Origin: Burkholderiales bacterium
Lineage (GTDB): Bacteria > Pseudomonadota > Gammaproteobacteria > Burkholderiales > SG8-39
Length of the DNA: 64,000 nt
Direction: 5' to 3'
Assembly: GCA_020848075.1 (NCBI GenBank)
Contig: JADLAV010000031.1
Coordinates: 246,831 to 310,830, forward strand
In this document: positions 19,526 through 29,150 of the stretch, in pieces
Position numbering within the stretch: the stretch's first letter is position 1
How the letters are laid out: the number at the start of each line of letters is the position of its first letter
Program-made: the position numbers and the translations under genes
The notes under the pieces: model-generated
The model's input: the letters and a program-made list of their open reading frames with translations, nothing else
Database searches by the model: none
What the model was told of the DNA's origin: nothing

Positions 19526-21432
19526 GCCGCCGCCTCCTCGTCGAGCGGCAGCGCCTTCACCCGCACGTCGCGGCGCGGATCGAAGCCGCGTACCGCGAGC
19601 GCGAAGCCCGGCGCATCGATGCGCAGCACGATCGTGTTGCCCGCGCGGCGCAGCACCTCGGCACCCGAAGCTTCGAGCGCGAAACCCGGACCGGCGAGAT
19701 CGAAGTCGAGCGGCTGGTAGAGCGCGAACGGGTTGCCGCGGCGCACCTCGTAGGCCGCCTGCACCGCGGCGAAGCGGGGCACCGCGCCCGCCTCGCCCGC
19801 GCCGCACAGCCGGAAGCCGCCGGCGAGCTTCTGCAGCAGGAACTGGCGGTCCTTGCCGACCGTCTCCACCTCACGCGCCAGCCCGCTGCCGTCGAAGCCC
19901 GCGCGCTCGGCGCGGCGTGCGTCGCGCTCGATCATCGCCGCTTCGGTCGGCACGTCGAGCGCGAAGAGGTGGCGGAGCAGCGTGAGGTCGCGCCCGGCCG
20001 CCGGCCGCGTGAGGATGCGCACGATCTCGCGCGGCGCGCCCTTCACGTAGCGCAGCGTGAACGGCCCGTGGCGGTAGCGCTCCTTGAAGCGCGGCGAGCG
20101 CTCCTGCCATTCGGTGTGCGCCGGGTTTTCCGAGTCGCCGAGCAGCCCGGAGAGCGCGCGCTCGCGCACGTTCACGAGCGCCCGGACGCCGGCCTGCACG
20201 GGGCTGCGCACCCCCGCGACCGTGATGCCGTCACGCACGAAGTGCTCTTCGCCACCGGCGAGCGCGTCATCCCGCTCGAGATAAACGTCGAAGCCGGCAA
20301 GTACGGCTTCGCCCGAGGCGGGCTTCACCCATACGGGCACTTCGACCGCGACGCGCTCGCCTCGCGCGAACGACTCGCGCAGCGGCGCGAGCGCGGCGTC
20401 CAGCGCCGCATCGCCCGTCCAGCGCGGCGCGGTGGGCGCGGCCGGTTCGGGCAGGCGCACGCGTTGCGTCGTGCCGTGCGCGAGCCCCCATTGCGCGAGC
20501 TCGACCAGGCGCGCGAGCGCGAGCCCCTCGCTCCAGCCCGCTCGCAAGAGCACGCGCGGCAGCGTCTCCGCATCGAGGAGCTCGCGATGCCCGTCGTGCA
20601 CCACCTCCACCTCGAGATCGCCGGCGAGGATCGGTACGAAGTAGTGCCGTACGACCGAAGGCGGGAACGCGGTCGGATCGAGCTCGGCGTCCGGATACGG
20701 CACCACCACCGAGAGCCCGGGTGCGCGCCCGCGCGCAAGGCCGAAGTCCGTGCAGAACGCTTCCACCAGCGCGTCGTCCTCGACCGGCAACGCGAGGTCG
20801 CCGTCGAAGCTCCCGAAGTAGCCATACGGGTAGTAGCGCGCGCCCTCGAGCTTGTGGATGCGCAGCACCGCCTGTCCCATGAGCAGGCGCCGCCCGTCAT
20901 CCCGGCGCGAAGTCACCGCGAAGAACGCGTTCAGGCGCGAAGCCGCCGGGAAGACCGTCTTGCCGAGCCCCCAGCGCCCGAGGTCGGTCGCCCCCTTGCG
21001 CGAGCGCCCGACGTTCCTCCAGAAGTAGTAGAAGTCGTTGCGCGTAGCCTCTGCCCCGAGCGCCTCGTCCTCGCTCTGGCGCGGATCGCCCTGCAGCCCG
21101 CGCGTGCCGAAGTCCTCGATCGCGACGAAGTCGAGCGGCGCACCCTCCCCGGGCAGCTGCGCGAGACCGCTGCGGTCGGCGGCAAGATGCGGCCACAGCC
21201 CCGCGAGATAGCGCGCCACGCGCTCTGGCGCGATCCCCACCCCCGGCGCCGAGAAGGCGATCCGCACCCGCGCGCGCCCGCCCGGGGCGCGCGCATCGAG
21301 CGAGTTCTGGATCGCCTCGCGCACCAGCGCATCCACCAGGCTCCCGAGCGCCTCCGTCGAGAAGAACTCGCTCTCGATCGGATCGATGTTCATCTCGCCG
21401 GGGTGCATCCGGCGGAATTGCCAACGCGGCAT
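19522..21432 (-). CDS. GHKL (Hsp90/MORC-like) ATPase, first gene of three-gene cassette
   Basis: A 636-residue ATPase of the GHKL superfamily. The N box is R-E-A-I-Q-N-S-L-D-A (Asn43), G1 is I-E-D-F-G-T-R-G (Asp107) and G2 is G-R-W-G-L-G-K (152-158), all within the first 160 residues. This layout is like Hsp90, MutL, MORC and several phage-defence ATPases. The remaining 450 residues look like a transducer and effector part with no known motif. ATG 21432 has AAGGA nine bases upstream. The 4-bp overlap with the next gene and a 950-bp empty region upstream mark it as the head of an isolated operon. The role is unknown; defence is a hypothesis, not a finding. Confidence 0.85.
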   Translation of the reverse strand: MPRWQFRRMHPGEMNIDPIESEFFSTEALGSLVDALVREAIQNSLDARAPGGRARVRIAFSAPGVGIAPERVARYLAGLWPHLAADRSGLAQLPGEGAPLDFVAIEDFGTRGLQGDPRQSEDEALGAEATRNDFYYFWRNVGRSRKGATDLGRWGLGKTVFPAASRLNAFFAVTSRRDDGRRLLMGQAVLRIHKLEGARYYPYGYFGSFDGDLALPVEDDALVEAFCTDFGLARGRAPGLSVVVPYPDAELDPTAFPPSVVRHYFVPILAGDLEVEVVHDGHRELLDAETLPRVLLRAGWSEGLALARLVELAQWGLAHGTTQRVRLPEPAAPTAPRWTGDAALDAALAPLRESFARGERVAVEVPVWVKPASGEAVLAGFDVYLERDDALAGGEEHFVRDGITVAGVRSPVQAGVRALVNVRERALSGLLGDSENPAHTEWQERSPRFKERYRHGPFTLRYVKGAPREIVRILTRPAAGRDLTLLRHLFALDVPTEAAMIERDARRAERAGFDGSGLAREVETVGKDRQFLLQKLAGGFRLCGAGEAGAVPRFAAVQAAYEVRRGNPFALYQPLDFDLAGPGFALEASGAEVLRRAGNTIVLRIDAPGFALAVRGFDPRRDVRVKALPLDEEAAA

Positions 21433-22383
21433 ACCAATCGATCCTTGTGCCTCGTGCTCAAGTCCTATTCCGGCGCCCTCTCACGGCGTCGCCATGTCGT
21501 CGTTGAGGGCAGCCACGACCGCGATGCCGCCCGCGTACAGGTAGGCTGAATCAAGCCTCGGGTCATTAAGACTTCAACCACGAAGTCTAGATAACCGAGC
21601 CCGCAGCGGGCAAGATTCCAGCGAGTAAACCATGGATGGACAGTCGGACCCCGTATCGTGCCCCTGCGGTTTGCCGAGCGCCATCCGCTTCCTCGGCGCC
21701 GGCGCTGCCCCATGCTGCACGTGCTGGACCCGCTTGCCGGTTGAACCACTGGGCCGCCCGGACCACGACCGATACTTCGGCCGTTGAAGTAGACTATTCT
21801 CATTATCCTTGCGGGAGTATCCGAATGGGTAGCACCCCCTGGCGACGCTGAAGTCCGTGGTCTAGAAGCTTCCGGACTCCGAATGCGCAGCCTTCACGCA
21901 CCAGCGGGTGGAGCGCATGGATCTACCGGTCAGCGCCGGGCGCTCCAGGGGAAGCGCCGGAACGGGGCGCGTGTCGAAGCGATGCCGAGGGCGCCGCGGT
22001 GCGTGCGTCCGCTTCTGAAATCTCGGCGAGAACGCGCCAGAGGCGCAACAGACAGCGCCGGGCGGCGCCTCCGATTGATCAGCCAAGAGCGGATCGACAG
22101 ACCGGCGGGGGGCAGCGTTGAAGGAGGATTCGACGCGAAGAACCTGGCGACTCGGGACCGAATCCAGCCAAGCGGGGGTACCGGTGTCGGATTGGACTCG
22201 CTCGGCTGACTGGCGCTCGGGCGATGGATGCCTATCAGGCTCGTCAGGAATTCAGGCTGCAGCGCCTCGCGCGATCTACCGCGCGTCGCTAGGGCTGAAG
22301 CAGACGTTCGCAGGCGCAGTTCGATGAGAACCGGACCGAAGGTCAGAGCGGGGCGCCGGAGCTGGGTCACGCGACCATACCGC
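21433..22383. other. 950-bp stretch without a convincing gene
   Basis: Between the divergent ATPase and MarR genes no reading frame looks like protein. The possible frames are rich in Arg and Ser and match no family I know. Base composition is locally less GC-rich around 21540-21620 and 21780-21840 than in the neighbours. Two small hairpins are present near 21543-21588. The stretch may hold promoters for both flanking genes and decayed sequence from an insertion event. Confidence 0.5.
21569..21588. repeat. inverted repeat / hairpin in the gene-free region
   Basis: AGACTTC-aaccac-GAAGTCT is a perfect 7-bp inverted repeat with a 6-base loop. A second short one (AGGCT-N6-AGCCT) lies just before it at 21543-21558. 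There is no T tract, so a terminator is unlikely. An operator, or the end of a lost mobile element, are possible readings. Confidence 0.4.
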
Positions 22384-22845
22384 ATGCTACCCCTCGCGGA
22401 TCGTCCCGGGTTCCTGATTCGCAGGCTCCACCAGATTCACGTCGCCATGTTCACCGAGGCCTGCGCGCCGTTCGGGATCACGCCCGTGCAGTACAGTGTG
22501 ATGACCGCGCTCGAACGGGAAGGTGAGCTCGATCAGGCGTCCCTCGGTGCGGAGGTCGGCATCGATCGGGCCAACGCGACCGACGTGATCCGGCGGCTCG
22601 AACGCCGCGGCGTGCTCAGCCGGCGGGCGGGGAAGCCGGACAGCCGGATGAAAATGTGCTCGCTGACACCTGCCGGCCAGCGGCTCGCGGCGCGCATGCG
22701 CTCCGCGGTCGAGCGGGCGCACCGGCGCACCGTCGCGGCCCTTCCCCCCCGGGAACGGGCCGCGTTCCTCGCGAGTCTGGTGCGATTGGTGGAAGCCAAC
22801 AACGAGCGCGGGCGAACGCGGCTGCGCATGGGACAGGTGGTGTAA
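22384..22845 (+). CDS. MarR family transcriptional regulator
   Basis: A 153-residue winged-helix repressor. Helices 3-4 and the wing are visible as F-G-I-T-P-V-Q-Y-S-V-M-T-A-L, then I-D-R-A-N-A-T-D-V-I-R-R-L-E-R-R-G-V-L and R-R-A-G-K-P-D-S-R-M-K-M-C-S-L-T-P-A-G, matching the MarR wing with its D-x-R. The start at 22384 gives a typical length; an ATG 20 codons earlier is possible. It is 32 bp upstream of the molybdenum hydroxylase genes on the same strand, so it probably controls them in response to an aromatic or related ligand. Confidence 0.88.
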   Translation: MLPLADRPGFLIRRLHQIHVAMFTEACAPFGITPVQYSVMTALEREGELDQASLGAEVGIDRANATDVIRRLERRGVLSRRAGKPDSRMKMCSLTPAGQRLAARMRSAVERAHRRTVAALPPRERAAFLASLVRLVEANNERGRTRLRMGQVV

Positions 22846-22877
22846 GATTTGATTAGGGTACGAACGGGCGAGGCGGA

Positions 22878-25238
22878 GTGACCCAATCTGCAAGGAAGGG
22901 CGTCGGCGCGCGCCTCCGCCGCAAGGAGGACGAGCGCTTCCTTCGCGGCCGCGGCGACTATGTCGGCAACATCCGCATGGTCGGGATGCTGGACGTCGCG
23001 TTTGTGCGCTCGCCGGTCGCGCACGCGCGCATCCGCGCGGTGCGGAAGTCGCCCGGGCTCGAGAGCGTCGTCTTCACCATCGACGATCTCACCGGCGTGA
23101 AGCCGATTGTCGCCAATTCGGCGCTCAAGGGCTTCAAGTCGGCGCCGCAACACGTCCTCGCTCGGGACAAGGTGCGCCAGGTCGGCGAGTTGATCGCGAT
23201 GTGCGTGGCGCCGAGCCGCGCGGAGGCCGAGGATATCGCGACGCAAGTCGAGCTCGACCTCGAGGAGCTGCCCGCGGTCGTCGACATGGTGGCGGCAATC
23301 GAGCCGGGCGGGCCACGCGTGCACGAGGAATGGTCGGACAACGTCGTGCTCGAGACGCTCGTCGACGACGATCTGAGCACCATCCGGGCGAACGCGGCGA
23401 TCAAGGTGCAGCGGAGGATCCGTACCGCGCGGCAGTGCATGTCGCCGATGGAAGGCCGCGGCGTCGTGGCGCACTACGACCGGCGCCTCGATCAGCTCAC
23501 CGTCCACTCCGCGGCGCAGATGCCGCACATCAACCGCGCCGGGCTCTCGGAGTGCCTTGGCATCGACCAGGGCCGCATCCGCGTCGTCGCGCCCGATGTG
23601 GGCGGCGGCTTTGGCTACAAAGGCATCCTTCTCCCCGAGGAGGTCTGCCTCGGCTGGCTCGCGATGATGCTCGGGCGGCCGGTGCGCTGGCTGGAAGACC
23701 GCTTCGAGCAGCTCGCCGCGAACGCCAACTGCCGCGAGCACTATTACGACATTACCGGGTACGCAACTGCCGACGGTCGGCTCCTCGCGATCGACTGCGA
23801 GGCGATCGTCGATTCGGGGGCGTACTCGTCGTACCCGTTCTCGGCGTGCCTCGAGGCAGCGCAGGTCAGCTCGATCCTGCCGGGACCGTACCGCATGGAT
23901 GGATACCGCTGCCGCACCTGGTCGGCGGCAACCAACAAGCCGCCGATCCTCCCGTATCGCGGCGTCGCGCGCACCGGCGTTTGCTTCGCACTCGAGCTCG
24001 TGGTGGACGCGATCGCGCGCGCGGCTGGAAAAGAGCCGTACGAGGTGCGCCTCGCGTGCCTGGTACCGCCCGAGGCGATGCCGTTCGTCAACATAACGAA
24101 GAAGTTCTTCGACAGCGGCGACTATCCTGAGGCGCTCCGACGCGCCGTGAGGGTGCTCGACCTGCCGAAATGGCGCGAACGGCAGAAGCGCGGCGAGCCG
24201 GATGGCCGGCGCGTCGGCGTAGGACTCGCGATCTTCTGCGAGCAGGGTGCACACGGCACCAGCGTCTATCACGGCTGGGGCATCCCGATGGTGCCGGGGC
24301 ACGAGCAGTGCACCGCGCGCCTATCGCCCGACGGCGTGCTGGAGCTGCGCATAGGCGCACACTCGCACGGCCAGGGGCTCGAGACCACCCTCGCGCAGGT
24401 CGCGCACGAGATCCTCGGCGTCGATCCCGACAACGTGCGCCTCATCCACGGCGACACGGCGCTCACACCGTACTCGACCGGCACCTGGGGCTCGCGCTGC
24501 ATGGTGATGTCGGGCGGCGCGGTCGCGACCGCATGTAAGGAGATCGAAAAGCGCGTGCGCGCCATCGCCGGCAAGCTGATGGAGGTGGCAGGCGACGACC
24601 TGGTGCTCGAGGCCGGGCGCGTGCGCGTCGCCGGTACCGACCGGTCGATGTCGCTAGCCGAAGTCGCGCATGTCTGGTACCGCGCACCGCAGCTCCTGCC
24701 CGCCGACGTCGACCCGGCGGGGCTCGAGACCACGGCGGGCTACAAGGCAGTCCGCGACAGCGGGACGTTCAGCTACGCATGCCACGCGTGCGCGGTTGCC
24801 GTAGACACCGAGCTCGGGACGATCGAGATCCTCGACTACGTGGTCGTCGAGGACGGCGGCACGCTCGTGAATCCGATGATCGTCGACGGGCAGGTGTTCG
24901 GCGGCACGGCGCAGGGTATCGGCACCGCACTCTACGAGGAGATGCCCTTCGACGCCCAGGGGCAACCGCTCGCGTCGACGCTCGCGGACTACATGTTGCC
25001 CGGCGCGACCGAGGTGCCGACGATCCGCATCGAGCACATCGAGACCCCGTCGCCGCTCTCCTACTTCGGCCAGAAGGGCATTGGCGAGGGCGGCGCGATT
25101 GCCCCGCCCGCTGCGATCACGAACGCGGTGAACGACGCGCTCGCCGATCTCGGCGTCGAGATGCTCGAGAGCCCGATAACGCCGCGACGGCTGCTCACGG
25201 CACTCGCAGCGGCGCGTGCGAGGCGCGGCGCGGGATGA
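22878..25238 (+). CDS. xanthine dehydrogenase family, molybdopterin-binding subunit
   Basis: A 786-residue large subunit of a CO dehydrogenase/nicotinate-type molybdenum hydroxylase, starting at GTG 22878. R-K-E-D-E-R-F-L-R-G-R-G-D-Y is the typical N-terminus. G-G-G-F-G-Y-K-G near residue 247 and P-Y-R-G-V-A-R-T-G near 361 bind the cofactor; the latter replaces the A-Y-R-C-S-F-R loop of true CO dehydrogenases, so CO oxidation is unlikely. G-I-G-E-G-G carries the catalytic Glu737. These enzymes insert oxygen from water into C-H bonds beside a ring nitrogen or aldehyde carbon. Overlaps the FAD subunit by an ATGA junction. The gene order large-medium-small is as in several N-heterocycle hydroxylases. 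Confidence 0.92.
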   Translation: MTQSARKGVGARLRRKEDERFLRGRGDYVGNIRMVGMLDVAFVRSPVAHARIRAVRKSPGLESVVFTIDDLTGVKPIVANSALKGFKSAPQHVLARDKVRQVGELIAMCVAPSRAEAEDIATQVELDLEELPAVVDMVAAIEPGGPRVHEEWSDNVVLETLVDDDLSTIRANAAIKVQRRIRTARQCMSPMEGRGVVAHYDRRLDQLTVHSAAQMPHINRAGLSECLGIDQGRIRVVAPDVGGGFGYKGILLPEEVCLGWLAMMLGRPVRWLEDRFEQLAANANCREHYYDITGYATADGRLLAIDCEAIVDSGAYSSYPFSACLEAAQVSSILPGPYRMDGYRCRTWSAATNKPPILPYRGVARTGVCFALELVVDAIARAAGKEPYEVRLACLVPPEAMPFVNITKKFFDSGDYPEALRRAVRVLDLPKWRERQKRGEPDGRRVGVGLAIFCEQGAHGTSVYHGWGIPMVPGHEQCTARLSPDGVLELRIGAHSHGQGLETTLAQVAHEILGVDPDNVRLIHGDTALTPYSTGTWGSRCMVMSGGAVATACKEIEKRVRAIAGKLMEVAGDDLVLEAGRVRVAGTDRSMSLAEVAHVWYRAPQLLPADVDPAGLETTAGYKAVRDSGTFSYACHACAVAVDTELGTIEILDYVVVEDGGTLVNPMIVDGQVFGGTAQGIGTALYEEMPFDAQGQPLASTLADYMLPGATEVPTIRIEHIETPSPLSYFGQKGIGEGGAIAPPAAITNAVNDALADLGVEMLESPITPRRLLTALAAARARRGAG

Positions 25239-26038
25239 AAGCGCCGCGGTTCGCGTACGAAAAGCCGCAGTCGCTGGATGCGGCGATCCGGCTCCTCGCC
25301 GACGGCGGAGACGGCGCGAAGCTGATTGCCGGGGGCCAGTCGCTCGGGCCCATCCTCAATTTCCGGCTCGCGCAGCCAGAGCTATTGATCGACATCCGGA
25401 CGTTGCCGGAACTTCGCACCGTCCGCGACGAGGGCGACGCAGTCTTTCTCGGGGCTGGCACGACGCACGCCGCGATCGAGGATGGCCGCGTCTGCGACCC
25501 GACCCGCGGACTTCTGTCCGCGGTGGCGCGCACGATCGCCTACCGGGCGGTGCGCAATCGCGGCACGCTAGGCGGCAGCCTCGCGCACGCCGACCCGGCC
25601 GCCGACTGGGTGAACTTGATGGCGCTGCTCGACGCCGAGATCGTCGCGCGGGGCCCCAGCGGCGAGCGGCGGCTTCACGCCGCGGCGTTTGTGCGCGGCC
25701 CGCTGACCACAGACTTGGCTGCCGACGAGATCATCACCGGCGTTAGCGTCCGAAAGCTGTCGGGCCGGGCCCGCTGGGGCCAGTACAAGTTCAACCGCAA
25801 GCCCGGCGAGTTCGCGGAGGCGATCGGCGGGTTCGTCCATGACCCGGAGCTCGGGATGGCGCGCGCGCTGGTCGGCGCGATCGGCGACGCACCGTACGTC
25901 GTCGCCGACGCCATGCGCCTCGATGAGCCTGCGATGCACGATGCGGTCTCGCGCGCCGGGTTTGCGGATGGGACCTACGAGCATCAGATTCATTTCGCCG
26001 CGCTGAAGCGCGCGACCGCACAGGCGCGTGGCGCGTGA
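25235..26038 (+). CDS. xanthine dehydrogenase family, FAD-binding subunit
   Basis: A 267-residue medium subunit. K-L-I-A-G-G-Q-S-L-G-P-I-L-N-F-R-L-A at about 30-47 and R-N-R-G-T-L-G-G-S-L-A-H-A-D-P near 110 are the two conserved FAD-binding loops of this family. It passes electrons from the 2Fe-2S subunit to the acceptor. ATG 25235 overlaps the preceding stop and its own stop overlaps the next start as GTGA. Its length is slightly below the usual 280-290 residues, but no domain is missing. Confidence 0.92.
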   Translation: MKAPRFAYEKPQSLDAAIRLLADGGDGAKLIAGGQSLGPILNFRLAQPELLIDIRTLPELRTVRDEGDAVFLGAGTTHAAIEDGRVCDPTRGLLSAVARTIAYRAVRNRGTLGGSLAHADPAADWVNLMALLDAEIVARGPSGERRLHAAAFVRGPLTTDLAADEIITGVSVRKLSGRARWGQYKFNRKPGEFAEAIGGFVHDPELGMARALVGAIGDAPYVVADAMRLDEPAMHDAVSRAGFADGTYEHQIHFAALKRATAQARGA

Positions 26039-26511
26039 CGATGACTCTCTCGCTGTCGGTCAACGGCACGCCGGTGGAGGCGCAAGTCGAGCCGCGCACG
26101 AGTCTCGCCGATGCCCTGCGCGAACACCTTATGCTCACCGGTACGAACGTGGGCTGCGAACACGGTGTCTGCGGCGCCTGCACCGTGCTGATCGACGGCG
26201 CGCCAGCGCGTTCCTGCATCACTCTCGCCGTCGCCTGCGACGGCGCCGACGTGCGCACGATCGAGGGCCTCGACGAGGATCCGGTCGCCACCGCCCTGCG
26301 CGAGGCGTTCGCGGCGGAGCACGCGCTCCAGTGCGGCTACTGCACGCCCGGCATGCTCGTGACCGCGCGCGACATCGTCCTGCGGCTCCCCGACGCAGGC
26401 GAGCCGCGCGTGCGCGAAGAACTCGCGGGCAATCTCTGCCGGTGCACGGGCTATGTCGGGATCGTGCGCGCGATCCTGCGCGTGCTCGCGGAGCGGAAGA
26501 CCGCTGGGTGA
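26035..26511 (+). CDS. xanthine dehydrogenase family, 2Fe-2S subunit
   Basis: A 158-residue small subunit with two iron-sulfur centres. The plant-ferredoxin-type cluster uses Cys41, Cys46, Cys49 and Cys61 (G-C-E-H-G-V-C-G-A-C). The second uses Cys100, Cys103, Cys135 and Cys137 (C-G-Y-C and C-R-C). All eight ligands are present. GTG 26035 overlaps the previous stop; an ATG two codons later is also possible. It links the molybdenum site to FAD. The following truncated gene begins with a GTGA overlap, so the operon once continued. Confidence 0.93.
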   Translation: MTMTLSLSVNGTPVEAQVEPRTSLADALREHLMLTGTNVGCEHGVCGACTVLIDGAPARSCITLAVACDGADVRTIEGLDEDPVATALREAFAAEHALQCGYCTPGMLVTARDIVLRLPDAGEPRVREELAGNLCRCTGYVGIVRAILRVLAERKTAG

Positions 26512-26687
26512 CGCCGCTCGCAAACGCGCGGATGTACTCGGTTACGGCGGCGGCAAAGGCCGCCTGGCGCGAAGTCATCGCTTGGGCGCTCGCGCGCGCT
26601 GGGGTCGCGGCCAATTTCGTCGACCATGACCCGCCGAAGCTCCTGTCGGAGCTGTGGGCACGCGACGACCTGGGCGCTGTGATCTAG
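26508..26687 (+). pseudogene. remnant of a PhnD/SsuA-type substrate-binding protein
   Basis: A 59-residue frame starting at GTG 26508 within the stop of the 2Fe-2S gene. L-A-N-A-R-M-Y-S-V-T, then A-A-W-R-E-V-I-A-W-A-L-A-R-A-G and L-S-E-L-W-A-R-D-D-L-G-A-V resemble, as I recall the family, the first 60 residues of phosphate/phosphonate-like periplasmic or cytoplasmic binding proteins of about 260 residues. The frame stops exactly where the family continues F-M-C-G. No continuation is found in other frames before the GntR gene. It is likely a deletion remnant. The stop-start overlap suggests it was once co-translated with the hydroxylase. Confidence 0.5.
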
Positions 26688-26731
26688 GTCAAACCGGTCC
26701 CTCATAGAAGGAGGGGTGGCGGGCCTGACAT

Positions 26732-27493
26732 TCAGCGCCGCCGCCCCGCGATCAGCTCGATATCGAGGTGCACCACGTCGCCGCGATACACAATCTCCCC
26801 GACGTAGATCGCGACACCGGCCCGGTCGGTGACGACGCAGTGCGCCTCGACTGTCGGCGCGTTCAGGGCGATTCGCAGGCAGCGCGCCGTTTCGACGTCG
26901 GCGGCGCCCACCGACAGGGTCTGGTGGGCGCGGGCGATCGCCCGGCCATTCAGGCGGGCCAGCACCGCCAGCGCAGGGTGCATCGCGAATTGCTTCGCCG
27001 CCTTGCGATGGAGCGACTGCGCCACATGCACGCTGGCGAGCGCGTAGGGCTCCTTGCCGCGCGTCTGCACCGAGCGCAGATAGACGTATGCGGGCGCCGG
27101 GACGCCGTCCTCGGGGCCGATGCGCGGCGGAGGCGGGCTGGATGCGCGTAGCAGATGCGGCACGTTGTCGCGGATCGGCTCGATCAGGCTCTCCCAGTCG
27201 GTGGCGAGCCGCAGCCAGCGGTCGTTCGCGACCGTCCCGATGACGAACGTCCCCTTGCCCTGGTGCGCGCGCAGCAGACCTTCGCGCGCGAGGAGCTCAA
27301 TCGCCTGCCGCACTGTGACGCGCGCGACCCGGAACTCACGCTGCAGGGCCTGGATCGTCGTGATGCGGCCGCCCACCGGCCAGCGGCCTTCCCGAATGCG
27401 TCGCCGCAGCGTGGAGGCGACCTGGAGGTAGCGCGGCACACGCTGCTCGGCGGAGCGCGCGCTGCCTTTGCTGATGCGCCGTGTCGCGATCAT
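26732..27493 (-). CDS. GntR family regulator, HutC subfamily
   Basis: A 253-residue regulator if started at ATG 27493; an upstream ATG at 27562 would add 23 residues. The N-terminal winged helix is clear: [17 protein letters not shown], then [25 protein letters not shown] and H-Q-G-K-G-T-F-V. The C-terminal half ([10 protein letters not shown], then V-E-A-H-C-V-V-T-D) has the UTRA chorismate-lyase-like ligand fold of HutC relatives. It is divergent from the PLP enzyme, with a 16-bp palindrome between them that is likely its operator. The same palindrome type recurs at 33633. Confidence 0.88.
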   Translation of the reverse strand: MIATRRISKGSARSAEQRVPRYLQVASTLRRRIREGRWPVGGRITTIQALQREFRVARVTVRQAIELLAREGLLRAHQGKGTFVIGTVANDRWLRLATDWESLIEPIRDNVPHLLRASSPPPPRIGPEDGVPAPAYVYLRSVQTRGKEPYALASVHVAQSLHRKAAKQFAMHPALAVLARLNGRAIARAHQTLSVGAADVETARCLRIALNAPTVEAHCVVTDRAGVAIYVGEIVYRGDVVHLDIELIAGRRR

Positions 27494-27577
27494 GACGGGC
27501 GATTCTGCCGCCGACGATGGCGCAGCGCAACCCACGCGGTGGGTGAATTGCCTTTTGAGCATAGTTATGTGAGACTA

Positions 27578-27593
27578 GTCCTAGAAATAGGAC
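27578..27593. promoter_or_regulatory. palindromic operator candidate 1 (GntR site)
   Basis: GTCCTAgaaaTAGGAC is a perfect 6-bp inverted repeat with a 4-base spacer, in the divergent region between the GntR regulator and the PLP enzyme. Its GT...AC ends fit the general GntR-family pattern. A 20-base window around it (27576-27595) matches the site at 33631-33650 at 15 of 20 positions. Position suggests autoregulation and control of the rightward operon. Confidence 0.6.
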
Positions 27594-27634
27594 CATTGGA
27601 CGATAACACTGCACCGAGCCGGCAAGCGCTGGAG

Positions 27635-29128
<1,494 letters not shown>

Positions 29129-29150
29129 CGGCGCCGGAGGAGACCTCAAC

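Noticed and set aside
19336..21549. A 737-codon open frame opposite the GHKL ATPase
   Set aside because: Same GC-driven shadow effect. The ATPase frame carries all three GHKL motifs, and this one carries none.
21465..22385. Several frames of 60-150 codons between the ATPase and MarR genes
   Set aside because: They are Ser/Arg/Pro-rich, lack ribosome sites and resemble no family, so no gene was called.
22878..26511. Reading the molybdenum hydroxylase as an aerobic CO dehydrogenase (CoxLMS)
   Set aside because: The large subunit has P-Y-R-G-V-A-R instead of the A-Y-R-C-S-F-R active-site loop, and no cox accessory genes are present.
26679..26692. FNR-like sequence read as TTGACctagATCAC on the minus strand
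   Set aside because: It has two departures from consensus, lies across the stop of a gene remnant, and is more than 1 kb from the nearest rightward gene; the distance to the GntR gene end is also wrong for control.
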